This document shows positions 26,301 through 37,087 of a DNA stretch of 64,000 nucleotides, in pieces. Positions within the stretch are counted from its first letter, which is position 1; each line of letters starts with the position of its first letter. Origin of the DNA: Diadema setosum (lineage: Eukaryota; Echinodermata; Echinoidea; Diadematoida; Diadematidae). The position numbers were made by a program, and so were the translations under genes. The stretch is from positions 14,879,885 to 14,943,884 of the forward strand of contig NC_092705.1 of assembly GCF_964275005.1 (NCBI RefSeq), in the 5' to 3' direction. Under the pieces are notes generated by a model. It did not search any database and was not told the origin of the DNA. It saw only the letters and a list, made by a program, of their open reading frames with translations.

Positions 26301-26638
26301 GAGGAATGGTGCAAGCATGATGGGGGGAGGAGGGGTGGTGAAGGGAAAAACTATTGAATCAGCATTAACTCACAAATTGAACCAACCGACCTAGTTTTGA
26401 GAGAATATGTAACACCCGATTACAAAAGTATTATGAGACCCTATAGGCAGAAACAGCTTGAAGCTGTCATAACATACATGATTGTTCTTCAGACTTTAAT
26501 TCATATTTACATAATGGCTTTAGCACCAAATTTGTATGCAACGTGAAGGGAAATCTTTATGAATTTGATTTCTTTCAATTCAAAACTATTCAAGTGGTCT
26601 ATGCACTTCCAGTAAAAACAAGGCAAGTGCCAAATTGT

Positions 26639-27384
26639 GTCTCGCCCATTCGCGTACAAGGAATTAACATTTTTTATAACTCCCAGAAGTTAATTGACCT
26701 GCTTATGACCTTTGACCTTGTGGTGACCTTCAACACCCCAAGGGACATTTACCATTCAAGTTTGGTCACAAACGGACAAAGGGATCAGAAGTAATGAGCT
26801 ATAATCGAAATGCGCCATAAAAACTTAACATTGGGCCCTAAAAATTTGTTGACCCCTTTCTGTGACCTTTGACCTTGTGATGACCTTTAACTCCCCAAGG
26901 GACATCTACCATCCAAGTTTGGTCACAAACGGACATAGGGATCAAAAGTTATGAGCCACAATCAAAATGCACCCTAAAAACATAACATTGGGCCCTAAAA
27001 GTTTGTTGACCCCTCTATGTGACCTTTGACCTTGTGACGACCTTCAACTCCCCAAGGGACATCTTCCATCCAAGTTTGGTCACAAACGGACAAAGGGATC
27101 AAAAGTTATGAGCCATAAACGAAATGCGCCCTAAAAACTTAACATTGGGCCCTAAAAGTTTGTTGACCCCTGTCTGTGACCTTTGACCTTGTGGTAACCT
27201 TCAACTTCCCAAGAGACATCTACCATCACCCAAGTTTGATTGCCATTGTAGCAACATGTGCCGAGTTACGTGTGATAAGAGAGTCTTGCAAGTAAACTTT
27301 AACGTATGACCTCAAACGACCTCGGACGACGGACGGACGCCATTTGGCTCCCTTAGTCTCGCCTTCACCTCCGGTGGGCGAGAC
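26639..27384. mobile_element. HINE/pearl-like composite repeat 1
   Basis: The core is four tandem units starting at about 26694, 26849, 27006 and 27163 (period about 155-157 bp, the last incomplete). A short GACGGACGG tract follows (about 27325-27340), then a terminal hairpin at 27356-27384 with arms GTCTCGCC/GGCGAGAC. The left end GTCTCGCCCA (26639-26648) is the inverted copy of the right hairpin arm TGGGCGAGAC (27375-27384). Tandem core, ACGG tract, 3' hairpin and subterminal inverted repeats are the known plan of pearl/CvA-type elements, which have been interpreted as Helentron-derived HINEs. It has no coding capacity. Each core unit contains TGACCTTTGACCTTG. Confidence 0.65.
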
Positions 27385-27398
27385 AAAAAAAAAGAAAG

Positions 27399-27401
<3 letters not shown>

Positions 27402-27436
<35 letters not shown>
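27402..27436. repeat. TA microsatellite
   Basis: A TA run 18 bp past the hairpin end of the preceding composite repeat. Confidence 0.95.
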
Positions 27437-27441
<5 letters not shown>

Positions 27442-27591
27442 TACGTGAATCTCATTGGAAGATCCAGCTGAGGCACGCGGCTGGTTATTATTCATAACTC
27501 TGCCCCACAAAGGAACGTGTGCATAAAGTCAAAGAGTTGAAAGGTTGGTCCGTCGGGTATTCGAGCTTGGGTCTGCCTGAACCGCTATGAC

Positions 27592-27663
27592 GTCTCCGTG
27601 GCCGAGCGGTTAAGGCGTTGGCGTTCCATGCCAAAGACCCGGGTTCGAGTCCCGGCGGAGACC
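27592..27663 (+). tRNA. tRNA-like gene, anticodon loop reads TCC
   Basis: The 72-nt sequence folds as a full cloverleaf: acceptor GTCTCCG/CGGAGAC (7 perfect pairs), D arm GCC/GGC, anticodon stem TTGGC/GCCAA with 7-nt loop GTTCCAT, 4-nt variable region, T stem CCGGG/CCCGG with loop TTCGAGT. A T5 run follows three bases later as a pol III terminator. The loop places TCC at 27625-27627, which would read Gly GGA. The D arm GCCGAGCGGTTAAGGC is instead typical of Ser/Leu tRNAs, which have a long variable arm that is absent here, and the loop bases before U33 and after position 37 are unusual. It may be a tRNA-derived repeat or pseudogene rather than a working tRNA. Confidence 0.55.
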
Positions 27664-27761
27664 AATTTTTCAACTCTTGTGCTTTTCCGAAAAGGAGGAA
27701 CAGTAAGAGGAATAATAATGTCAAAGCTACGCACCGATTTTCTCCTTCCTTTCTCATATCT

Positions 27762-27764
<3 letters not shown>

Positions 27765-27814
<50 letters not shown>
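27765..27814. repeat. TA microsatellite
   Basis: A pure TA run of about 50 bp. Confidence 0.95.
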
Positions 27815-27822
<8 letters not shown>

Positions 27823-27839
27823 GTGCAATTTTCAATACA

Positions 27840-29260
27840 CCCCCAAAGAGAAGTTAAGATGCAATGTGTATTTGTGGACAGCATGTTTGTTTGTTTTCTT
27901 ATCTTCCACATGATAGTCAAAGCAATGTAATTTATATGCATGCCAGGGACCTTAACTTCCATTGTCAACAGAACAACAATTTCTGCCTGGCTCAAAAAAA
28001 ATAAGACCTTAAAAGTTTTAAAAATGGTAGCTGACAAATGACAGAAAGTTGTTAAAATAATCAAGGTATCAAGACTGATTTTGGGCAAGAGAAAGAAACA
28101 TAGAAAATCTATGTCCTTTGGAATGGACAGAATGACTTGGGTAATATAATTTTCAGGTTAGAAATGCACAAAGAATCAATTCAGAGTGTAGATTCATTTC
28201 AGGATGATGTATTTGAAAAAATTTTGGACCATTTTCTCAATCATGACAAGAGATTATGTATTGACGTTCTTCCTGGCTGCATGTTACACAATGAATCGTA
28301 ATCAAGAATCCTTTTGTTATTTTTTTCCTATGTATTCATCCATTCTTCAGTCTACATCACTTAAACAATGTCTGATCATTATTTCCTTTTGATGAATTGA
28401 TATGACACACACTGTTCTGAAGTCAAATGATTCTGTATAATTATGAAGAGTTTCATTATGAAATTTAATAAGCTAAGCACTATTTTAAAAACATTTTGAA
28501 GGAATACCATCATCAAGTAGGGCAATCTAAAACCTTACCAGTGATACCTCACTTATATATATATAAGTATATAAGAATATACCAGGGAATATTCTTGAAG
28601 TTATGATGAAAAATATCTTAGATTTTCTTATTCATTACATTGTATTTTCTCTCTTTTTCTTTAGCAGCTTTAATCACATATATCTCGACTTAACAAGAAC
28701 AGAGTTGGCTTGTTTCACGATAAAACTCTTCATATGCCACGTGGGAATGAGGCGAGTGTGCAAGAGAGGCCCTGCTATGATTGAACAACCAACCTTTACA
28801 TGCAGTGACACCGTGCCTGGTGATAACCCGGTAATGTTGAACGTTAATTCCACGCCAGGCGGATCTGTGGGTCATGTCCACAGGAAGTGTTTGTCTGAGC
28901 TGCGAGAGCAACATGTTTTTGTTTTTTTCCCCCTTGCCCCATGGACGGTCTCATTATGTCACAATATATGGGGACGTCCCCTTGATGTAACAGATTAGCG
29001 CTCGATGGCATTTAAAGGGGTTGCACAATGGTGGCATCACACAGTTTAACTTATACAATGTACAGTCTGAATGTGTGAAGACCATTTGTGATTCCTGATT
29101 CAGTATCATTCAGTAATCTTATGCCCTGCTCTGAGCTACTCTTTGTTTTCAGTTTTGCTGCTGTAAATAAAGAAAAAAAAAATTGCATCATAGACTTTCT
29201 TTGTTGATAGAAAGTTTTGATGGCTAATTAAAAAAAATAGATATATCACTACGGCAACTG
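27840..29260. other. Intergenic DNA, nothing recognised
   Basis: AT-rich DNA with short frames of no recognisable family. The 131-codon frame at 28603-28998 (+) shows no conserved motif and no supporting splice signals, and I do not call it. Confidence 0.5.
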
Positions 29261-29262
29261 AT

Positions 29263-30225
29263 ATGCCTCCGCCATAATGCATGGTTCTCCTAATAGGTCT
29301 ATAGTACAATGTCTTGACAATGTGTGATGACAGTTTCACACAATTGGCAAAATATTAAAATGACAGGTTTGCCACAAATGTGCTGAATGTTCACTTTCCT
29401 AGAACTAGGTTCAATTGGATGAATGATTAAAATGTCAGAGTGCAGGTATTTGGGGAACTGATGATTTTTACTTGACTTTTGACCCTTTTATAAGTTTATG
29501 CATTGAGTAATTTTCAAGGTACATTGAGAAAAAGTATAATTTCAGTATCAAATGGGAAAATAGCATTATCTAAACCTGGCCTTTGACCTTTGACTTCACA
29601 GTTCCAAAGAGAATCACTGTTAGGTTGAACATGCATAAATATGTAAGTTTCATGATGATACCTTGAGTTACTTTTGAGATATGGAGGAAAAAGTGCAATT
29701 CAGCACTTTCACTTGACCTTTGACCTTTTGGCAAGAAACTTCCCACAGAATATATATTGGATAATACATGCATACATCAAGTTAAAAAAAAAAACCTTCA
29801 GGCATTGCATAAATATAAGGAAAGTAGTGATATTTTGAGGAGTTGACCTTGACCTTTGACCCCCTGACCTTTGAACCATGACCCCCAACTTCCCTAGATA
29901 ATCACTGCCCATTGGAACAAGCATATATACTAAGTTCCATGAAGATACCTTGAACCATTTGCGAGATATGGAGAAAAACATGAATTTTCAACCTTTTTTT
30001 TTCACAAAATAACCTGTGACCTTTGACCTTTGACCCCGTGACCCTAAAATCCAAACAAAGTATTATCCCCCCAGGATATACCCTCATACCAAGTTTGATG
30101 TAAAACTACCACACGGTTCTTGAGATATCGACAAAAACAAAACGGGACGGACGGACGGACGGACGGACGGACGGACGGATGACCTGAAAACATAATGCCT
30201 CCGGCCACTTCGTTGGCGGAGGCAT
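29263..30225. mobile_element. HINE/pearl-like composite repeat 2
   Basis: It has the same plan as composite repeat 1 with different ends. The left end ATGCCTCCGCCA (29263-29274) is the inverted copy of TGGCGGAGGCAT (30214-30225), which forms the right arm of a terminal hairpin at 30195-30225. The core has about five diverged units, each with a TGACCTTTGACC-type motif (near 29470, 29580, 29714, 29843, 30010) followed by an AAGTTTCATGAAGATACC-like and a GAGATATGGAGAAAAA-like motif. An ACGG tract of eight to nine repeats (about 30144-30180) precedes the hairpin. Non-coding; it would depend on a Helentron/Helitron protein made elsewhere. Confidence 0.65.
30144..30180. repeat. ACGG tetranucleotide tract
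   Basis: A GGAC/ACGG repeat inside composite repeat 2, just before its terminal hairpin. It is part of the element's standard structure rather than an independent microsatellite. Confidence 0.9.
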
Positions 30226-30317
30226 AAAAAATCCCAATATGAGTCAGAGGAACATAAATGAACATGCTGTATGTTCATTCTTAGATAGACATATATATCA
30301 TATATATATATATATAT

Positions 30318-30563
30318 ATGAAGAGTTTGTTCGCAAAAAGCGATAAGTCCATTTTTGATGATTTTGAAGTACAGTCTCTGTCATAAAGTACAAAATAATA
30401 CCTTTTAAATGATATATTGGTCACTACATATAAAGGTGCATTTTTGAAGTTATGGTCAAAAGAAGCAAAATTTTTCTTATTATTCTCTTTATTTTTCTTG
30501 AACTTAAATCGCAACTATCTCCATTTGGCAAATATGGACTTATCGGTTTTTGCAAACAAACTC

Positions 30564-30568
<5 letters not shown>
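30318..30568. mobile_element. MITE inserted in TA repeats
   Basis: The left end ATGAAGAGTTTGTTCGCAAA and the right end TTTGCAAACAAACTCTTCAT are inverted copies of about 33 bp, continuing to a shared GATAAGTCCAT. TA repeats lie on both sides, consistent with TA target choice. About 250 bp, non-coding, AT-rich interior. Confidence 0.75.
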
Positions 30569-30617
<49 letters not shown>

Positions 30618-30636
30618 CATGTTCATATGTGTATAT

Positions 30637-30672
30637 AATAATAATGATAATAATAATAATAATAATAATAAT
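30637..30672. repeat. AAT trinucleotide microsatellite
   Basis: An AAT repeat with one interruption, close to TA repeats. Confidence 0.9.
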
Positions 30673-30968
30673 TTCAAAACAACAAACTCACACTCTCTCA
30701 AACACAAGAGCTATACATAGTCTTACAAAAGCACTTTAGACAGATGTATCAAATGTGTGGATATTTAATCAAATAATTATACTGTACATCATGAACAAAC
30801 TGCAGTTAGACAAATATTTCACAGCATAAATTGAAGGCACAATAGCAACACTCAGTACATACGGTTAACACATCAAATGATTGACAAAACTGATTGACTG
30901 ATCAATTTATGCAATTACAAATCAAAGATAGATATCAATTCATAATCCCATGGGCATGTTTTTGTATA

Positions 30969-31084
30969 CTGTATAAGCTGTTATTTTACGAATGAGGTCA
31001 CAGACATGAGTTGAATTTGCCGTCCAACAGTGATTCATGAAATTCATGTAAGTAAAACCCTCACGATAATAACAGATTATACAG
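30969..31084. mobile_element. Short TA-flanked MITE, CTGTATAA type
   Basis: The left end CTGTATAAGCTGTTATTTTA and the right end GATAATAACAGATTATACAG are inverted copies of about 20 bp, bordered by TA at 30967-30968 and 31085-31086. At 116 bp it is the smallest of this end-type in the window. Confidence 0.65.
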
Positions 31085-31086
31085 TA

Positions 31087-32823
31087 TGTAATGCATTAAA
31101 TGTGACTATTATTTCATATTTTGTTTTACTTCTATATCACAGCTGCACACTAACTTTTTAAATTTTTCCACTGGTCCGACCTGTCCCTTTTGGACCAGTA
31201 GACAGCCAATTTTTCCATTTTTTACTGGCCTGAACCTAAAATTTACTGGTCCCGTTGTTTTTTCGACTGGCCACTACAATATCTGTTTTATTTTTGTTTT
31301 TGTTTTTGTCTTTTTTTTCCAGTCATGTCGGTCTAGTAAATTTGGCAATTCCTGAAAAGTTACTGGCCCAACAGTTATCTTTACAGGTGTGGGCTACCGT
31401 AATGGTGCCAGTGTTAAGCGTTGCTAAAATCCAAGTACCCATTGTTTCCATGGCACAGGACAAATACCCTGTATATCATAAGTCCACACACATTGCTGTT
31501 GTGAGTACAATTTGCCCTGAATGATAAAACTGTGCCCATGGGTTTCTCTGGTACACTGGCAAGCAGTTTCTCTTTGCCTTCAGTTTACATCAAGAGCTCA
31601 ATATACACTTTTTACTTTGAAGTATTTGATGATTACTTCATTGCACTGTAAAAATCACTTTTTTATTCTCATACACTGTATGTATTAAATACACACACAT
31701 ATGAATGACTTTCCTTGATTTGAAGAAATAATTATCCACTTTCATCAATGTTTCTTGCATAGTTCATTCTTCAAAACTCACTGAGAGAAGTTAGATTGAT
31801 TTTTAAATTTATTTTTTTTTTTAGTTTCACGAAGAATCACGGAGCCTACTGATCACACCTTCATTATCTCTTTGCGTGACATGTTCCTGCACCTCACTCA
31901 GTCAATGACTTGCCAGTTTTTCATATCTTGCTCAAATGTGCAAGAATCTTACTGCCACGGTGCATTGAAAGCATCATGTGTGATTTCATTCTTCGCACAT
32001 ATCTACATCACACCATAGCTTGCAATTTTCTATGCATTTCAAGCATAAACTGCTGATCATACACATGTTTTGTTACATGGCTAATATGAAGAGCAGAATG
32101 TTTTCCAGAGGTGCTCCTGCCTTGTGGTCTTAGAATAATATGGCACACTGGGGGTTTACACCATGGCACACAAAGTGTACAACAACATCACAACTTTGCA
32201 ATCACACACAATTACAAAGATTAACTAATTAACAATGAACACCTAGATCTGCTGACTGAAGAATAAATACTTAATATTGACATAAATTCTGACAATTACA
32301 AAACACACAAATTTGGTACATGAAGTATTGTAAAAGTCCCTGCGTTGCTGACACTCTTGTTCCAGACAAAGCCCCAGATTACAGAATGCATGAAGAAACT
32401 GTTGGCTAGCATCTCAGTTCATTGCATACTGTCATAGTGCCCTCTATTGTCAATAAATTTATATCCAACAAAAGAGGTTACATACCTCTGTACTCTACCA
32501 CTACGAGGAAAAGATGTCTGCGAACATACAAATGGCCCATAGGTGGATAATTTCACTTGAAGCCAAGGAGTTGCAATGCATTATGGATACAGTCAAGTTC
32601 CCATTCTTAGTCGCAGAAAAGAATTCTTTGGTGCAAAGGTACTGAGAGTAGGTTATTTTTGCTTCTCTTAAGGGGGCATACACCCGTATGTACCTTAAAC
32701 AAATATGTTGAAAAAATGAAATTTCAGTTTTTATATGTATGTGAAAGAGCAGTATTCAGTGTATCAATTCCCAAAATTTTGGTCCATAATTACTGTCCTA
32801 AAGGTCATAAATTCAATCATTAG
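31087..32823. other. Intergenic DNA, nothing recognised
   Basis: AT-rich DNA. A stretch at 31160-31270 repeats ACTGGTCC/GGACCAGT motifs in both orientations and may be part of an old repeat. No exon or RNA gene seen. Confidence 0.45.
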
Positions 32824-33324
32824 TACCGTAAAGTTCTGTGTATAAGACGCACTTTTTTTCGTAGGAAAACATTGAAAATCGGGGGTGCGTCGTACACACA
32901 GAAAAAAATCTGTCATGTACACCCAATTTTATAAGGCCAACTTGGGGCCATGTATGCCCATCGACGTTTGGAAGGTAAGCAATCACTACAACTTACGGAT
33001 AAATGAGTGATCTTTCAATCTGGACAAACACAAAAGCTGCAAATACGAGATAAACTTACATTGACCTTGTGCAGTAACGATGTATCAATCTGGCCATAGA
33101 CAACAGCTGTAACAGCACTGCTGTATGCTACCGATGTCAGTCTACCAAGCTACCAACAGCCAACCTAGTAGCTGGAATACGCGATGTACAGGTATCATTA
33201 CTAAATTACCGATACCGTAAAACTTATCAATGCCTAGTATCAATATGGCCACAGACAAAAGCTGTAAAATACGGAGTAGGATCGACACTATGTCACCGTA
33301 AATATGAACGATGTGTGAAGCATG

Positions 33325-36300
33325 CAGGGTTGTCCATAAAAGCCGGGTACCGGGTATTTTACCCGTCTATTCATTCAGTTGTTGCCGGCTATCGAATCAG
33401 CTGCCAGTATTATTTTAAATTGGCTTTTATTGCACCACCTTACTTGTGAATTGTCTGTTTTCTGTTGTCAAGCATGCATGCGATATGGCCACATATACAT
33501 GGCGGTGATCGGTGATCGACGAGACGGTCGACAACTACAGTAGCTCGCAGCTAGTTCTCGATCTCGCCATCCGTGCTCCATCACACGATCACTGCAGTAT
33601 TTATAGTCTATGGTGCATGCAATACACAGAACGTCAAACAAACGTTTGACGCGCACGCGCGAGCTTACACACAGCTAGCTAGCTAGCCTCCGTACTGTGT
33701 AGAGAATTACCGTATACGTACCGCTATCGCGAGCCCAGCCTAGCCACCTATAGCGCCTATCGCGATGAGATGGAGGGGAAAAGGCCAAGGAAACGTCAGT
33801 CCCAGGCAACACTACAAGCATATTTTGCCCCGGCCCCAAAAACGAAATGCTCTGGTAAGTACTGTAAAACGAGGAATTTCCGCGTGCATTTTAATTTCAT
33901 GAATTTCGCGAGAGCCAAAATTTTTGGTCTGCATACACATACTAGTAATAGATGCGGAGATCCGATACAATGCAGTACACTGTACGGTTCGCTGACTTGT
34001 ATTGTACAGCTATACTACGTTGTACGAGTGCTTAGCACAATAGGAGAACACTTCAGTTTTGAGAAACAGAAGATTCACAGCTTTTATCACTGTAAAAAGT
34101 GTTCATCAATAAGCCAAGAGGAAGTGAACAGTCAGCGTTCTTTGAAATATAATTTCAACCACAACTGGATATCAGACAAAGTAACATTTTGCTCTGAAAC
34201 TGGCATTTATTGGCTTGTCTACAGTGAACAAGAACAAGGAATGTACTGTGTATTATGCAGGAAACACAATTCCCAGAATGACAGAAACAAGAGCAAAATC
34301 TTCAATAAAGATGCTGCAACTAGATTTCGCAGGGAAGCACTGCAGGGCCACGCTGTCAACAAGCAACACCGATCGGCCGTAACGTCTGAGTTGATTAGCA
34401 GGGTGTCCGTCTTTCACCATGAATATGTGGAACAGAGAGAGAACGTGGATACTGTACTTTCCAATGTATTTTCTTCCTGCTATTTTTTAGCTAAGGAAGA
34501 GATTGCCAACCGGAAGATAATTCCACTGACAAGCTTTCTTCAGGTAGTAGGACTGAATATGAAATCGTTCCACCACACTTCACAAAGATCGGTACGTGAA
34601 TTGTTCATATGTCTAGGTGAGACAATTAAGGAGATGGTAGTAACCAGAGCTGCAGAGGCTGGAATGTATGGTGTTTTGGTTGATGATGCGACAGACATTG
34701 CTGTTATTGAACAGATGGTCACCTTTGTGAGCTATGTGAATCAGGAGACTGCATCAACACAAGTAGACTTCCTCTCTGTAACAAATGTCCTTGAAGATCC
34801 CGATAGTGAAGGTGCAAATGCTAAAGTCCTCTTCACAAAGCTAATGAAAGAGCTTGATAAATGTGACTTAGATGTGGCTGATTTCATGGGATTAGTCACG
34901 GATGGTGCCGCAGTTATGACTGGAGCAAATGGTGGATTGGCAGCACTAATCAAAAAGGAAAACAAGGAAATGATATCTGTACACTGCATTTGCCACAGAC
35001 TATCACTGGCTTGTACCAGATCCACTGATGAAACAAACTATCTGCCAGTTGTTGAGACAATCCTGCGCCAACTGTGGAAATTCTACGAGAATTCTCCGAA
35101 GAGAACAGCGCAGTTCATGAAGACCCAACTGGAGTATAAAGCTGCTGTTACACCGACTCTGATTGGTGAAGCCAAGAAACTTGTTGTGCGCAAAATCCGC
35201 AAGGCATGCAGAACAAGATGGTTATCGCTAGATCATTCGGTGCAGGGTGTTTTCCATGACTTTGCTCCTTTGCTGCTTTCTCTGAATCATTTCGCTGAGA
35301 AGGATGCAGTTGCAACTGGACTCCTGAAGAAGATGAAAACAGCCAAATTCCTTGGGGCAATTCACATCTTGAAGGAAGTTCTACCAATTCTATCAACATT
35401 GAGCAAGATCTTTCAGTATGGGACTGTCAACTATGCAAGAATAGGGCCTGCATTGTCAGCAGCGAAAGCTGCTTTGAGAGAGGTCCTTGATTCGGGACGT
35501 GTGCTAGCAGACATGAGAAAGGACTTAGCAGAAGATGGTCGGCTGTCGACATGTGAACTTCACCCAACCGAACACCAGTACAATGAGGTTTCATCGATGC
35601 TCCAGAAGTATGTTTCTGCACTTGAAGAGAACCTCGACCACCGGTTTAAAGTAGCTTTACCGGTCCTACAGAGCTTCTCCATCTTTGACCCCATGTCTTG
35701 CTCTGAGGATTTGAGTTATGGTAGAGCTGAGATCAAAATCCTTGGAAAGCACTTCTTCCCAGATTGTACAGATTCTAGAAGAAAACTTGATGCCGAGTGG
35801 TGCAATTTCAAGTATGAGATGCTGCAATGGTAGTAGAACAGAACTGAATTGAGAACAGCCAAGTCACCCACCGAATTTACCACACACACTTCATCAGGAA
35901 CTCCAGTGAAAGAAAACACTCTGTAAAAGCCATCTCAAGTTACTGAACTCTCATGATTTCATCATAATTCATTTAATTTACTGTGATTCTCAACTCATTC
36001 AAATTTTACTGTTTTGACATGTACATGTAAGATTACTGTTATGAACACATCCAAGTTACTGGATTTGTGAACTTATCAGACTTATAGTTGTTACTCTGAC
36101 AAGTGAAGTATAAAAACAATAACAAATGCAAGAAACCAGAGTGAATGTAGTGCATGTACAGTTTATAATTTGCATAAGATGGCAGCTCATTTTTAATTAG
36201 ATGTCAAAGTCATTATCATTCCAACCTTGATGACTTTAACATAAAATAAAATGGGCTACCTATCTGTATAGCATATTTCAACTCATTTTATTAATGATAA

Positions 36301-36634
36301 ACAATCAGTCAGCTTATAAACCTAAATGTAATTGTATAACCTGCATCTTTCCAAAGCTTACTAACCAAAAATATGAACATTTACCCCCCCCCCACAAAAA
36401 AATGAAATAAAATAAAAGGCTCAGAATATGCAGTCATTTAGTAAAATTTGCACTGCTAGAATCATTTCCAGCCCACCGAAAAACACAAAAACCCTGTAGC
36501 TTCAGGGGGCCTTCGCCCCCCTGAACCCCCCCTTGACCCCACTGGGGGCCTCGCAGCCCCCAGACCCCCACTCACTTTGGTGCTGCCTATTCCAGTTAAT
36601 TATCCTGCTGTTCTTGGACTGAGGGACAACCCTG
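33325..36634 (+). mobile_element. hAT transposon with 6-bp target duplication
   Basis: The ends CAGGGTTGTCC (33325-33335) and GGACAACCCTG (36624-36634) are matching 11-bp inverted repeats. AGCATG is duplicated immediately outside (33319-33324 and 36635-36640). The element is 3,310 bp and contains one long transposase frame in the forward direction. GC-rich hairpins (GGGGGCC...GCCCCC) lie near the right end at about 36505-36570. It sits inside the older TA-flanked transposon, so it is the younger of the two. Confidence 0.85.
33770..35833 (+). CDS. hAT-family transposase, C-terminally shortened
   Basis: The frame is 687 aa. A zinc-finger-like module lies at C160-x2-C163 ... H194-x5-H200. The catalytic-domain signatures of hAT transposases follow: LVDDATD (about 304-309, candidate first Asp), LVTDGAAVMTG (about 376-385, second Asp), CICHRLSLAC (406-415) and CRTRWLS (480-486). 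It resembles the ZNF862/C17orf113 group of hAT-derived proteins. It ends at EMLQW without the C-terminal hAT dimerisation block normally carrying the catalytic Glu region, and the sequence after the stop does not restore it, so the protein is probably inactive alone. A GTAAGT at 33855 and an AG before 34044 could bound a 189-nt in-frame intron; the frame reads through it. The reaction of the family is cut-and-paste excision and integration with hairpin intermediates. Confidence 0.85.
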   Translation: MEGKRPRKRQSQATLQAYFAPAPKTKCSGKYCKTRNFRVHFNFMNFARAKIFGLHTHTSNRCGDPIQCSTLYGSLTCIVQLYYVVRVLSTIGEHFSFEKQKIHSFYHCKKCSSISQEEVNSQRSLKYNFNHNWISDKVTFCSETGIYWLVYSEQEQGMYCVLCRKHNSQNDRNKSKIFNKDAATRFRREALQGHAVNKQHRSAVTSELISRVSVFHHEYVEQRENVDTVLSNVFSSCYFLAKEEIANRKIIPLTSFLQVVGLNMKSFHHTSQRSVRELFICLGETIKEMVVTRAAEAGMYGVLVDDATDIAVIEQMVTFVSYVNQETASTQVDFLSVTNVLEDPDSEGANAKVLFTKLMKELDKCDLDVADFMGLVTDGAAVMTGANGGLAALIKKENKEMISVHCICHRLSLACTRSTDETNYLPVVETILRQLWKFYENSPKRTAQFMKTQLEYKAAVTPTLIGEAKKLVVRKIRKACRTRWLSLDHSVQGVFHDFAPLLLSLNHFAEKDAVATGLLKKMKTAKFLGAIHILKEVLPILSTLSKIFQYGTVNYARIGPALSAAKAALREVLDSGRVLADMRKDLAEDGRLSTCELHPTEHQYNEVSSMLQKYVSALEENLDHRFKVALPVLQSFSIFDPMSCSEDLSYGRAEIKILGKHFFPDCTDSRRKLDAEWCNFKYEMLQW

Positions 36635-36695
36635 AGCATGCATGCATATCCTTTTCGTTCGTTTGCTCTTCATTTCACGAGGCCAGCTAGTAAGT

Positions 36696-36855
36696 AAATA
36701 ATCAACGTTGGTGAAGGTGATGGGACAAACTATCACTTCCGAGGTGATCTGGATGTAGCTATCTTTCCGAAGCGCAGCTGAGGAAAGATAGCGTGCACAG
36801 ATCGCCGAGGAAGTGATAGTTTGTCTCATTGCCTGAAACTAAAAGTTGATTATTT
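36696..36855. repeat. Foldback in the right arm of the TA-flanked transposon (1)
   Basis: The arms pair from AAATAATCAAC at the left to GTTGATTATTT at the right, including GGGACAAACTATCACTTCC against GGAAGTGATAGTTTGTCTC, with a small loop near 36775. About 160 bp overall with some mismatches. Confidence 0.75.
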
Positions 36856-37003
36856 GCTTTATATTCCACATCTAGGGTCCTAGAAATTCCCATTTTATTC
36901 CACATCTGAAACCGTTTTAGCTGTCTTTAGGTATCCTTAGGGCTTAGGCTACGTGTGCACATAGATGACAAAACAATGAATTTGCTGCGCGCACCGCGTG
37001 GCA

Positions 37004-37087
37004 CCGAAGTGAAAATGCGTTGCACTGTGTACTATCAAGTGACCTAGGTCACATGATAGTCCACAGTGCAACGCACTTTTATTTCGC
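37004..37087. repeat. Foldback in the right arm of the TA-flanked transposon (2)
   Basis: The arms meet at the palindrome TGACCTAGGTCA (centre 37045/37046). AATGCGTTGCACTGTG on the left pairs with CACAGTGCAACGCA on the right. There is almost no loop. Confidence 0.8.

Noticed and set aside
27585-28088. 167-codon antisense frame with Tyr-Ile repeats
   Set aside because: It crosses a TA microsatellite and the tRNA-like sequence; not a gene.
28603-28998. 131-codon frame on the plus strand
   Set aside because: No recognisable motif, no conserved start context, no splice partners; the antisense is equally open.
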